From an uncultured Gemmatimonadota bacterium (lineage in GTDB: Bacteria > Gemmatimonadota > Gemmatimonadetes > Gemmatimonadales > Gemmatimonadaceae), in assembly GCA_903894655.1 (NCBI GenBank), contig CAITQY010000758.1, positions 1-11,293 of the forward strand: a stretch of DNA of 11,293 nt. Reading direction: 5' to 3'. Under the pieces are notes generated by a model that ran no database searches, was not told the origin of the DNA, and saw only the letters and a program-made list of their open reading frames with translations. The translations under genes were made by a program, and so were the position numbers. Positions 1 through 6,523 of the stretch are shown here, in pieces (within the stretch, counting starts at the first letter, position 1; each line of letters starts with the position of its first letter).

Positions 1-1175
1 GCGCCAACAGCAAGACCAAGACATTGTCGGTGTCCATGAAAGATCGCGGCGCGATCCTGCCGATCGGCAAGTCGAAGAGCGATGTCTACTGGTACTCGGT
101 CGACGGCCGTTTCCTCACCAGCAGCTACTATCGCAAGGACGTGCCGGCTTGGGTACGCGAGTTCAACGACCGGCAGCCGGTGAAGGCGTACGCCGGTCGC
201 ACGTGGTCGTTGTTGCTGGCCGACAGTGCGTATCACGAGGCGGACAGCGTGAGCGTGGAGATGGGCGGGCGAAATTTCACCTTTCCGCACCAGCTCACCG
301 AGGACCTAGTCGACGCCGGCAGCGAGATCCGCATCACGCCATACATGGACGATCTCACCGTGCAATTCGCGCTGCACGGCGTGAATGCCATGGCGCTCGG
401 CAAGGGACCGCACACCGATCTGCTGGCCATGTCGTTGTCGGCCACCGATGTGATCGGTCACAACTACGGCCCCGATTCGCGCGAGATGCACGATCAGGTG
501 CTACGGGTCGATCGTACCATCGGCTTGTTTCTCGACTCGCTGTACGCCTTACGCGACTCCTCGACGATCACGATCGTCGTGACGGCCGATCACGGGGTCG
601 GCAGCATCCCCGAAATCGCGCCGGCATCGGTGCAACCGCGTCCGCTACGCGTGTCGCTGGACGATCTCATGCCGGCCACCGTCGCCCGCTTGCAGGCGAA
701 GAAGCTCGACAGCTTCGCCATCGAGCTCGACGTCCAGATCCTGCTCGCCAATCGCGGCGCGTTCCGGAAGTCGTCCGACCTCGACGAGATCGTGAACGCC
801 TTCGCCGATGAGGCCCGCAAGGTGCCGGGTGTCGCGCGGGTCGATCGGTTCTCGACGCTGCTCGCCGACACGCTCACCGACGAGATCGCGCGGCGATGGG
901 CCCATCAGTTCCCCGCGAGCGTCCCGATCGAGCTGGTGGTCACGCTCACGCCGTACAGCACGTGGGGCGGCAACGTGGCCTCCCACGGCTCGCCGCGGGA
1001 ATACGACTCGCATGTCCCCCTGATCTTTTCCGGTGCCGGTATCAAGCCGGGAAGGCACACGCAGTTCGTTCGCACCGTCGACTTGGCACCGACGCTGGCC
1101 GAGCTGCTTGGCGTCAAACCGGCCGAACGCCTAGACGGCCTGTCGCTCAAAGACGCGCTCCGCACGCCGCGCTGA
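1..1175 (+). CDS. PafA-like alkaline phosphatase (alkaline phosphatase superfamily), 5' end cut off
   Basis: The reading frame is open from base 3 of the window, so the N-terminus, including the catalytic Thr and first metal ligands, lies outside. A TTG at 24 is internal to the protein and not a credible start. The visible part carries an SMKDRGAILP segment (bases 33-62). Its K (39-41) and R (45-47) match the K-x-R pair that contacts phosphate in PafA-type monoesterases. Metal-ligand motifs follow in the family order: D and H in ATDVIGHNYG (447-449, 459-461), DH in TADHG (588-593) and H in ASHGSP (984-986). The C-terminus reads PLIFSGAGIKPG and DLAPTLAELLGV, as usual for this superfamily. Homologues are exported and release phosphate from organic phosphates; export cannot be tested here. 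A phosphodiesterase or nucleotide pyrophosphatase of the same fold is the alternative, but the K-x-R motif argues for a monoesterase. Confidence 0.88.
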   Translation, partial: ANSKTKTLSVSMKDRGAILPIGKSKSDVYWYSVDGRFLTSSYYRKDVPAWVREFNDRQPVKAYAGRTWSLLLADSAYHEADSVSVEMGGRNFTFPHQLTEDLVDAGSEIRITPYMDDLTVQFALHGVNAMALGKGPHTDLLAMSLSATDVIGHNYGPDSREMHDQVLRVDRTIGLFLDSLYALRDSSTITIVVTADHGVGSIPEIAPASVQPRPLRVSLDDLMPATVARLQAKKLDSFAIELDVQILLANRGAFRKSSDLDEIVNAFADEARKVPGVARVDRFSTLLADTLTDEIARRWAHQFPASVPIELVVTLTPYSTWGGNVASHGSPREYDSHVPLIFSGAGIKPGRHTQFVRTVDLAPTLAELLGVKPAERLDGLSLKDALRTPR

Positions 1176-1227
1176 GCGAGCGCCCATGGCGTTGACCGAG
1201 GCGCTCGCGCAGCACCATTCTTTTTTT
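1176..1227 (+). terminator. Candidate weak rho-independent terminator
   Basis: Immediately after the phosphatase stop codon there is a perfect 9-bp inverted repeat, GCGAGCGCC (1176-1184) and GGCGCTCGC (1200-1208), with a 15-nt loop. A run of seven T follows at 1221-1227. The stem is GC-rich, but the T run starts 12 nt after it rather than directly, so this may be only a pause or attenuation element between the phosphatase and the hydrolase gene. Those two genes may still be partly cotranscribed. Confidence 0.4.
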
Positions 1228-1244
1228 CAGTTGGAGCGGGACGC

Positions 1245-2207
1245 ATGAAGCTGGCACGTTGGCTGATGGGGGCACTCATGCTGGCCGTGCTGCTCCTGCT
1301 TGGACTCCTGAGCGTATGGGCACCCGACAAGCCTGTGGCGTTACTGACCGCACGCTGGGCGCCGCCACCGTCACGCTTCGTGGCGCTCCGTGGCATGCAG
1401 GTGCATCTGCGTGACGAAGGACCCCGCACCGATTCGGTACCGATCGTCCTCGTGCATGGCACGTCGGCCAGTTTGCACACGTGGGATGGATGGGCCGAGT
1501 CGATGCGCGGTGCGCGTCGCGTGATCCGCTTCGATCTGCCCGGATTCGGCCTTACCGGCCCCTCGCCCGACAACGACTACTCGCTGAACGCCTACACCCG
1601 CGTCACGCTGCAACTGCTCGACTCGCTCGGCGTGCGCCGTTTCGCGATTGCCGGCAATTCGCTTGGCGGCGAAGTGGCATGGCACGTCGCGGTCGCCGCA
1701 CCCGATCGCGTGGCCGCGCTGATACTCGTGGATGCTGTGGGTTACCCGATCGTGTCGCAGAAAGTACCGATCGGCTTTCGCATGGCGCGCACGGAAGGGC
1801 TGGCGTGGCTGTTCACCCGCATCCTGCCGCGCAGCGTCGTGGAATCGAGCGTGCGCAGCGTGTACGGTGACCCGTCACGCGTGACCGATTCGCTCGTCAC
1901 GCGGTACTTCGAGCTCACGCTGCGCGAAGGCAATCGCGCCTCGCTGCCACGCCGCTTTGCGCAATCCAGCAACGGCGCCGATTCCGCGCGCATCGCCACG
2001 CTCCACGTTCCCACGTTGATCATGTGGGGCGGGCGCGACGGCCTCATTCCGCCCGATCACGCCGGTCGCTTCGCGCGGGACATCGCCGGCAGCCGGATTG
2101 AACTCTTCCCCGAGCTCGGGCACGTGCCGCACGAGGAAGACCCGGTGCGAACGGCGGCGGCGGCGCGCGCGTTTCTTGCGTGCCTGAGCTGTCCGCCAGG
2201 TCGGTGA
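1245..2207 (+). CDS. Membrane-anchored alpha/beta hydrolase
   Basis: This 320-residue protein has the full alpha/beta-hydrolase signature. There is an oxyanion-hole LVHG at about 68-72, a nucleophile elbow GNSLGG with Ser139, an acid Asp265 in WGGRDGLIPP, and a catalytic His293 in LGHVPHEEDP. Residues 5-25 form a single strongly hydrophobic segment after MKLAR, so it is probably a signal anchor with the catalytic domain outside the cytoplasm; a cleaved signal peptide is less likely because no clear cleavage site is seen. The ATG at 1245 is supported by GGAG at 1233-1236, eight bases upstream. The substrate is unknown: esterase, lipase, haloperoxidase-like and meta-cleavage hydrolases share this pattern. 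It follows the phosphatase by 69 bases on the same strand, with a terminator-like hairpin between. The C-terminal LACLSC contains two cysteines outside the fold. Confidence 0.9.
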   Translation: MKLARWLMGALMLAVLLLLGLLSVWAPDKPVALLTARWAPPPSRFVALRGMQVHLRDEGPRTDSVPIVLVHGTSASLHTWDGWAESMRGARRVIRFDLPGFGLTGPSPDNDYSLNAYTRVTLQLLDSLGVRRFAIAGNSLGGEVAWHVAVAAPDRVAALILVDAVGYPIVSQKVPIGFRMARTEGLAWLFTRILPRSVVESSVRSVYGDPSRVTDSLVTRYFELTLREGNRASLPRRFAQSSNGADSARIATLHVPTLIMWGGRDGLIPPDHAGRFARDIAGSRIELFPELGHVPHEEDPVRTAAAARAFLACLSCPPGR

Positions 2208-2244
2208 CCCGTGGCAATGCCGAGGCCCCGTACGCTTGGCGGTT

Positions 2245-2280
2245 CTTCGCGGCTCTTCGCGCACCTTCGCGATCTTCGCG
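2245..2280. repeat. Four helically phased CTTCGCG repeats in a convergent gap
   Basis: The heptamer CTTCGCG occurs four times, starting at 2245, 2255, 2265 and 2274, so the spacing is 10, 10 and 9 bases. On the other strand it reads CGCGAAG. It lies in the 130-bp gap between the hydrolase stop (2207) and the convergent 57-residue membrane protein gene (stop at 2338). The rest of this gap holds only a small 5-bp stem, GCGGA (2305-2309) with TCCGC (2314-2318), and no T run. The array could be a dispersed intergenic repeat, a nucleoid-protein site or a 3'-end structure; none of these is established by the sequence. Confidence 0.6.
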
Positions 2281-2337
2281 TGAACCGTTGGAGTCAGCCC
2301 ACACGCGGAACTCTCCGCAAGCGACCCGGCCGCCGGA

Positions 2338-2511
2338 TCAGCTTGGCGGGTCCTTCATGCGCGTGCGCGTGACGCCGGTCATGATGCCGAGGCCCAGCAG
2401 CACCACGCAGGCGATGACGATGTACGTGGATGAGACGCCCATCACGGAAAGTCCCCACGCCACGCCGCCGACGAAGACCAGAAAACCGACGAGGTAGAGT
2501 CCGAAATTCAT
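2338..2511 (-). CDS. 57-residue small membrane protein
   Basis: This is a short minus-strand gene beginning MNFGLYLVGFLVFVGGVAWG and ending TRTRMKDPPS before a TGA at 2340-2338. Residues 4-24 and 29-47 are two strongly hydrophobic segments joined by a short GVSST turn. A basic tail (R49, R51, K53) follows, which by the positive-inside rule puts both ends in the cytoplasm. The ATG at 2511-2509 is preceded by GGAG (2521-2518) with a 6-base spacer, a good ribosome binding site. It lies 63 bases downstream of the aminotransferase on the same strand and may be cotranscribed with it. The function is unknown. Similar short two-helix proteins are widespread and uncharacterised, and nothing here points to toxin activity. 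It is supported by the ribosome binding site and by clean membrane-protein composition, while the overlapping plus-strand frame is compositionally nondescript. Confidence 0.75.
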   Translation of the reverse strand: MNFGLYLVGFLVFVGGVAWGLSVMGVSSTYIVIACVVLLGLGIMTGVTRTRMKDPPS

Positions 2512-2513
2512 AA

Positions 2514-2546
2514 GAGGCTCCGGGCGTGAGTGATACCCGAAGCCTC
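2514..2546 (-). promoter_or_regulatory. Hairpin masking the ribosome binding site of the 57-residue membrane protein
   Basis: In minus-strand RNA, GAGGCUUCGGG (2546-2536) pairs with CCCGGAGCCUC (2524-2514) to form an uninterrupted 11-bp stem, including one G-U wobble (2520 with 2540), around an 11-nt loop. The 3' arm contains the GGAG (2521-2518) that serves the ATG at 2511. In plus-strand RNA the wobble position becomes a C-A mismatch, so the structure favours the minus-strand transcript. It begins 28 bases after the aminotransferase stop. It could be a translational control element or the 3' end of the aminotransferase message. The absence of a U tract after the stem weakens the terminator reading. 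Confidence 0.5.
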
Positions 2547-2574
2547 CTATGCAAGTGCTGTGCTGGCGTAGGCG

Positions 2575-3744
2575 TCAGCTCCCCGCGTTCACCCGTGCCG
2601 AGAGTCCAGCCAGCCGTTCGCCGGCTGCGCGGAGGGTCTCCTCACGCTTGGCGAAGTGGAAACGAATGAGATGGTTGACCGGCTCGCGGAAGAAGCTCGA
2701 GCCCGGCACACCGGCCAGGCCGATATCCTTGATGAGCCATTCCGACGCCAGCGTGTCGTTGGCAAAGCCGAGGGCCGTGATATCCACCATCACGTAGTAG
2801 GCTCCCTGCGGCTCGGTGAACGGCAAGCCGGTGCTGCGGAGGATATCGAGGAAGATCTCGCGCTTGGCGCTGTACAGCTCGGTGAGCCCGGCGTAGTACG
2901 AGTCGGGAAGCTCGAGCGCGCCGACGGCGGCTTCCATGAGCGGCGCCGCCGCCCCGACGGTGAGGAAATCGTGCACCTTCTTAGCCTGCGCGATCACGCT
3001 GGCGGGCGCGTGCACATAGCCAAGACGCCAGCCGGTGATGGAGTACGTCTTCGACAGCGAGCTACAGGTGATCGTACGCTCGAAGGCGCCCGGCAGGCTG
3101 TTGAAATACACATGCCGATGGGGCTCGTAGACGATGTGTTCGTACGGCTCATCCATGATCACCCAGGTATCGTACTGCTGCGCATACTTGAGAATGATCA
3201 TCAACTCCTCACGCGTGAACACCTTGCCGCTGGGGTTCGACGGGTTGCACACCACGATCGCCTTGGGACGCTGCGCAAACGCGGCGGCCAACACGTCTTC
3301 ATCGAAGTTGAAGTGCGGCGGATGCAGCGGCACGTAGATCGGCTCGGCCCCGGAGAGAATCGCGTCGGCGGCGTAATTCTCGTAGAACGGCGAGAACACA
3401 ATCACCTTGTCACCCGGATTGCACGCCGTCATCATGGCGACCATCATCGCTTCCGTGCTGCCGCAGGTGACCACGAGCTCCGAATCGGGGTCGACCTCGA
3501 GGCCGCTGAAGTGCGAGATCTTCTTGGCCAGCGCCGTCCGGAAGCGCGGCGCGCCCCATGTCACCGCATACTGATGGAACGGCCCGCGCGTGGCGCGCTC
3601 CAGCCCCTCCAGCAGCACTTCCGGCGGATCAAAATCCGGGAAGCCCTGCGACAAGTTGATGGCGCCATGCTGATTCGCGAGGCGCGTGGTAGCGCGAATC
3701 ACCGATTCGCTGAAGACGGAAAGACGCTGAGCAGTCGTAGGCAT
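2575..3744 (-). CDS. Class I/II PLP-dependent aminotransferase (methionine/kynurenine aminotransferase-like)
   Basis: This fold-type I aminotransferase is 389 residues from the ATG at 3744, the normal length for the family. Numbered from that ATG, it has LSQGFPDFDPP at about 31-41, the PLP-contacting Asn170 in NPSNPSGK, Asp198 and Tyr201 in DEPY, the Schiff-base Lys232 in SSLSKTYS followed by TGWRLGY, and a C-terminal substrate-carboxylate Arg in LIRFHFAKRE. The QGFPDFDPP start resembles glutamine transaminase K, kynurenine and methionine aminotransferases more than aspartate aminotransferase; the actual amino donor cannot be decided from sequence alone. A GTG at 3753 would add three residues (MHV). 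Homologues tend to begin MPTTAQRL, so I prefer the ATG. Neither start has a Shine-Dalgarno site. It is divergent from the DUF3429 operon, with 47 bases between them. Confidence 0.93.
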   Translation of the reverse strand: MPTTAQRLSVFSESVIRATTRLANQHGAINLSQGFPDFDPPEVLLEGLERATRGPFHQYAVTWGAPRFRTALAKKISHFSGLEVDPDSELVVTCGSTEAMMVAMMTACNPGDKVIVFSPFYENYAADAILSGAEPIYVPLHPPHFNFDEDVLAAAFAQRPKAIVVCNPSNPSGKVFTREELMIILKYAQQYDTWVIMDEPYEHIVYEPHRHVYFNSLPGAFERTITCSSLSKTYSITGWRLGYVHAPASVIAQAKKVHDFLTVGAAAPLMEAAVGALELPDSYYAGLTELYSAKREIFLDILRSTGLPFTEPQGAYYVMVDITALGFANDTLASEWLIKDIGLAGVPGSSFFREPVNHLIRFHFAKREETLRAAGERLAGLSARVNAGS

Positions 3745-3791
3745 GACGTGCACATATACCGCGCGGTGCGGCTCGGCGCTACCTTCGCGCT
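3745..3791. promoter_or_regulatory. Compact divergent promoter region, possibly leaderless on both sides
   Basis: Only 47 bases separate the two start codons. On the plus strand, TACCTT (3780-3785) fits a TANNNT -10 element and ends six bases before the ATG at 3792, the geometry expected for a leaderless transcript. On the minus strand, a TATATG (3758-3753) lies eight bases before the ATG at 3744. Neither gene shows a Shine-Dalgarno sequence. Convincing -35 boxes are not visible, so the exact start sites are tentative. Confidence 0.4.
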
Positions 3792-4235
3792 ATGCCTACC
3801 CGCACCTTTTGGCTGATCAGCGCGTCGGGGCTCACCCCGTTTCTCGTCTGCCTCGCCATCGCCTACGGCTCACCCGATGTCAGCGCGCTGCACGACGCTG
3901 CGGTGAAGACCTTTCTCGTGTATGCCGCCCTCACGCTCAGCTTTCTCGGTGGCGCGCGCTGGGGTGCCGAGCTGGCGCGGTCGCCCGACGCGCCGAACCT
4001 TGGGCGCTTGATAGCGGCCGCGACGCCGTCCGTGGTTGGACTCGCCGCGCTCTTGCCGCAAACGCCACTCCAGGCGGCCCTCGGGCTGCTCATGCTCAGC
4101 GGGGGACTCCAACTCGCCTGGGACGTCGCTGCGTCGCGCGACGGACTGCTGCCGCCGTGGAACGCCCGCGTGCGCACCGTCATGACCGTCGCCGGTACGC
4201 TGTGCAGTCTGGCCCTCTGGCCTACAATCACATGA
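3792..4235 (+). CDS. DUF3429 family integral membrane protein
   Basis: This 147-residue hydrophobic protein has the pattern of the DUF3429 family. It has an N-terminal helix (about 6-25), a second helix containing the diagnostic LSFLGGARWG (about 49-58), a helix following ATPSVVGLAALLP, one through ALGLLMLSGGLQLAWD, then LPPWNARVRTVMT and a last helix. Five membrane segments are likely. The biochemical function of the family is unknown. There is no Shine-Dalgarno site before the ATG at 3792, but a TANNNT box lies six bases upstream, suggesting leaderless translation. Its stop overlaps the start of the acetyltransferase gene (ATGA at 4232-4235), so the two are translationally coupled. Confidence 0.85.
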   Translation: MPTRTFWLISASGLTPFLVCLAIAYGSPDVSALHDAAVKTFLVYAALTLSFLGGARWGAELARSPDAPNLGRLIAAATPSVVGLAALLPQTPLQAALGLLMLSGGLQLAWDVAASRDGLLPPWNARVRTVMTVAGTLCSLALWPTIT

Positions 4236-5095
4236 CGATGCCCGATTCGTGCGCCCCGGTCACGGATGATACGCCGCTGCCGACGTCGCTGCGTGATGCC
4301 GTGTGCGTACAGCTCGGCATCGCTCCCGCGCCGCCGACGCTGGATTTCCTGGACGCCGTGTACGCCGCGTGGTGCCTTCGCGTGCCGTTCGATAACGTGC
4401 GCAAGCTCATCGCGCTGCGAGAGGCATCCCCGCCGCCGCTGCCGGGCACACAGGCCGCCGATTTCTTCGAACACTGGCTGGCGCACGGCACGGGCGGCAC
4501 CTGCTGGTCTTCCAGCAATGCGCTGTACATGCTGGTCACCGCCCTCGGCTTCTCGGCGCGACGCATTGCCGGCTCGATGCGCGACCTGGGGTTCATCACG
4601 CACGGCAGCACGGTGGTGACCGTCGACCAACGCGACTGGCTGGTGGATTCGTCAGCGCTCACGCAGCGTCCCGTCCCGCTCTTCGCCGGACCGTACTGCG
4701 ATCCCGATCCCGCCTTCGCGACCACGTGGGCCATGGATGGCGACACGCACCTGCTGCACTTCGGCGCCGCCCCCGGTCCCGAGCACACCGTGTGCCGGTT
4801 CATGATCGACCCGATCGATCATACGTATCTCGGCGAGGCGCACGAACGCTCGCGCCACATCGGGCGATTCAACGAGATCACGTACGCGCGGCGCAATGTC
4901 GCCGACGGATTTCTCGTGCTCTCGTCCGCCGTGCGCTATCACCGCACGGCAGGCGGCACCGATGTCCGCTCGCTCGATCGCGACGCCCTGCGACAGGTGC
5001 TCGCCGACGACTTCGGTCTCGGTCGCGACATCCTGCAGCACTACGAGGCGTGTGGCGCCCTCGATGCCAACTTCACGCCCATGGGCCCCACATGA
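4232..5095 (+). CDS. nat: Arylamine N-acetyltransferase family protein
   Basis: This 287-residue protein matches the NAT family in length and active-site layout. Cys91 lies in GTGGTCWSSSNAL (where most NATs have RGGYCFE), His124 in FITHGSTVV and Asp139 in WLVDSS. The 15-residue distance from His to Asp is the same as in characterised NATs, and PFDN (52-55) matches the conserved PFEN near the N-terminus. NATs move an acetyl group from acetyl-CoA to arylamines or hydrazines through the active-site Cys; some act as amide synthases in secondary metabolism. The GTCW variant of the RGGYCFE motif makes this a diverged member, so the substrate is uncertain. The ATG at 4232 overlaps the preceding stop and has no Shine-Dalgarno site, so it depends on coupling. 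The frame is open further upstream, but that region is the DUF3429 gene in another frame. Its own stop overlaps the transporter start (ATGA at 5092-5095). Confidence 0.88.
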   Translation: MTMPDSCAPVTDDTPLPTSLRDAVCVQLGIAPAPPTLDFLDAVYAAWCLRVPFDNVRKLIALREASPPPLPGTQAADFFEHWLAHGTGGTCWSSSNALYMLVTALGFSARRIAGSMRDLGFITHGSTVVTVDQRDWLVDSSALTQRPVPLFAGPYCDPDPAFATTWAMDGDTHLLHFGAAPGPEHTVCRFMIDPIDHTYLGEAHERSRHIGRFNEITYARRNVADGFLVLSSAVRYHRTAGGTDVRSLDRDALRQVLADDFGLGRDILQHYEACGALDANFTPMGPT

Positions 5096-6459
5096 ACGCC
5101 GCCGAATCCGGCTTCGCCCTCGCCGCGCGTCGCTTGCTGCCACTGCTGTTCATGAGCTACATCGTGGCGTTTCTGGACCGCGTGAATGTCGGGTTTGCCA
5201 AGTTGCAGATGGCGGCGGACCTCGGATTCTCCGACGCCGTGTACGGGTTCGGTGCCGGGATCTTCTTTCTCGGCTACTTCCTGTTCGAGGTGCCCAGCAA
5301 TCTGCTGCTGGAGAAGTTCGGAGCGCGCCGGTGGATTACCCGCATCATGTTCACCTGGGCGATCGTGTCGGGCGCGTTCGCCTTCGTGGACCGGATTCCC
5401 TGGGGACCGCTGCCGGCGCTGTTCGGCGCGGCACCGCTCGAATTCGGATTCTACGCACTGCGATTTCTGCTCGGCATCGCCGAAGCCGGCTTCTTCCCCG
5501 GCATCATTCTCTACCTCACGTACTGGTTTCCCGCCGCCAAGCGCGCCCGCACCGTGGCGCTCTTCATGACGGCGATCGCCGCCGCGAACGTGATCGGCGC
5601 TCCGGTCTCCGGTGCGATCATGCAGTATGCCGATGGCATGGGTGGACTGAGCGGATGGCGCTGGCTGTTCGTGCTCGAAGCGATCCCGTCGATCATCGCC
5701 GGCATCGGCATCTGGTTCCTGCTACCCGACCGGCCAGCGCAGGCCGCGTGGCTCACCCCGGAGCAACGCACCGCCATCACCGCGCAACTCGCCCAGGAAG
5801 ACACCGCCGCGCACGGCGCCGAGAGTGTTGCCACGACCGGTGTCGCGACCGGCGCGGCGCAGGCGCTGCGCAGCGGCCGCGTGTGGGTGCTGGCGCTCGT
5901 GTATCTGGCCGGCACGTTCGCCCTGTACGGCGTGAGCTTCTGGATGCCAACCATCGTGCAGGAAATGGGCATCGGCAAAAAGGCATACCTCGAGATCGGC
6001 CTGCTCAGCATGATCCCGTGGGGCACCGCGGGCGTGGCCATGGTGTGGGCCGGCGCGCGCTCCGACCGCACGGGTGCGCGTCGCCAGCATGTGGCGGGCT
6101 CGTTGTTCGTGGCGGCGTCGGGGCTCGTCGCCCTCGTACTCGTAGGGGCGCACGTGGTGCCGGCGCTCATCGCCCTCTGTTTCGTGACGTCCGGCGTGCT
6201 GTCATTTTTCGCCACGTTCTGGTCGTTGCCCACCGCCTTCCTCCGGCAAACCGCCGCGGCAGCCGGAATCGCCTGGATCAACGCGGTCGGCAATCTCGGC
6301 GGCCATTTCGGACCCGACATCGTTGGTCGCATCCGAACGGCCACCGGCAGTGCGAACTACGCGTTTCTTTTTCTGGCGGCGCTGGCGGTGGCCGGGGCCC
6401 TGCTCACACTCTTCGCCACGGGTGGCCGCGAGCGGATCATGACGACACAGGACGCCTGA
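5092..6459 (+). CDS. MFS transporter, anion:cation symporter (ACS) family
   Basis: This 455-residue protein has the twelve-helix MFS pattern. The N-terminal FLDRVNVGFAKLQMAADLGF followed by FGAGIFFLGYFLFEVPSNL is characteristic of the ACS family, which carries organic anions such as glucarate, phthalate, tartrate and 4-hydroxyphenylacetate with a cation. Motif A appears between helices 2 and 3 as EKFGARRWITR, and again in the second half as GARSDRTGARR. A hydrophilic central loop (about residues 215-255) separates the halves. RFLLGIAEAGFFPGIILYLTYWF forms the helix 4 to 5 region. The substrate is not deducible; the operon with an N-acetyltransferase could suggest an aromatic or amino-aromatic acid, but that is speculation. 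The ATG overlaps the NAT stop and lacks its own Shine-Dalgarno site. The gene ends 64 bases before the convergent dehydrogenase gene; only a weak 6-bp stem (6463-6468 with 6484-6489) lies between them. Confidence 0.92.
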   Translation: MNAAESGFALAARRLLPLLFMSYIVAFLDRVNVGFAKLQMAADLGFSDAVYGFGAGIFFLGYFLFEVPSNLLLEKFGARRWITRIMFTWAIVSGAFAFVDRIPWGPLPALFGAAPLEFGFYALRFLLGIAEAGFFPGIILYLTYWFPAAKRARTVALFMTAIAAANVIGAPVSGAIMQYADGMGGLSGWRWLFVLEAIPSIIAGIGIWFLLPDRPAQAAWLTPEQRTAITAQLAQEDTAAHGAESVATTGVATGAAQALRSGRVWVLALVYLAGTFALYGVSFWMPTIVQEMGIGKKAYLEIGLLSMIPWGTAGVAMVWAGARSDRTGARRQHVAGSLFVAASGLVALVLVGAHVVPALIALCFVTSGVLSFFATFWSLPTAFLRQTAAAAGIAWINAVGNLGGHFGPDIVGRIRTATGSANYAFLFLAALAVAGALLTLFATGGRERIMTTQDA

Positions 6460-6523
6460 CTGGACGTGCGCCGAAAAAGTGGACACGTCATGGAAAGGAA
6501 CGACGCGGGCGCCGCCGATCGCC

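Noticed and set aside
2180..2497. A 105-codon plus-strand frame in the gap after the hydrolase
   Set aside because: It overlaps the 57-residue membrane protein on the other strand and includes the CTTCGCG repeat; composition is not protein-like.
2656..3816. A 386-codon plus-strand frame opposite the aminotransferase
   Set aside because: It is the antisense shadow of a complete aminotransferase with all catalytic residues, and has no motif of its own.
3743..4231. Upstream extension of the acetyltransferase frame by 163 codons
   Set aside because: It overlaps the DUF3429 gene in another frame; its translation is Arg/Ala-rich without a domain, and the NAT family starts near 4232.
6463..6489. 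A GACGTG/CACGTC stem between the convergent transporter and dehydrogenase genes, considered as a bidirectional terminator
   Set aside because: Only six base pairs around a 15-base loop, with no T run on either side.
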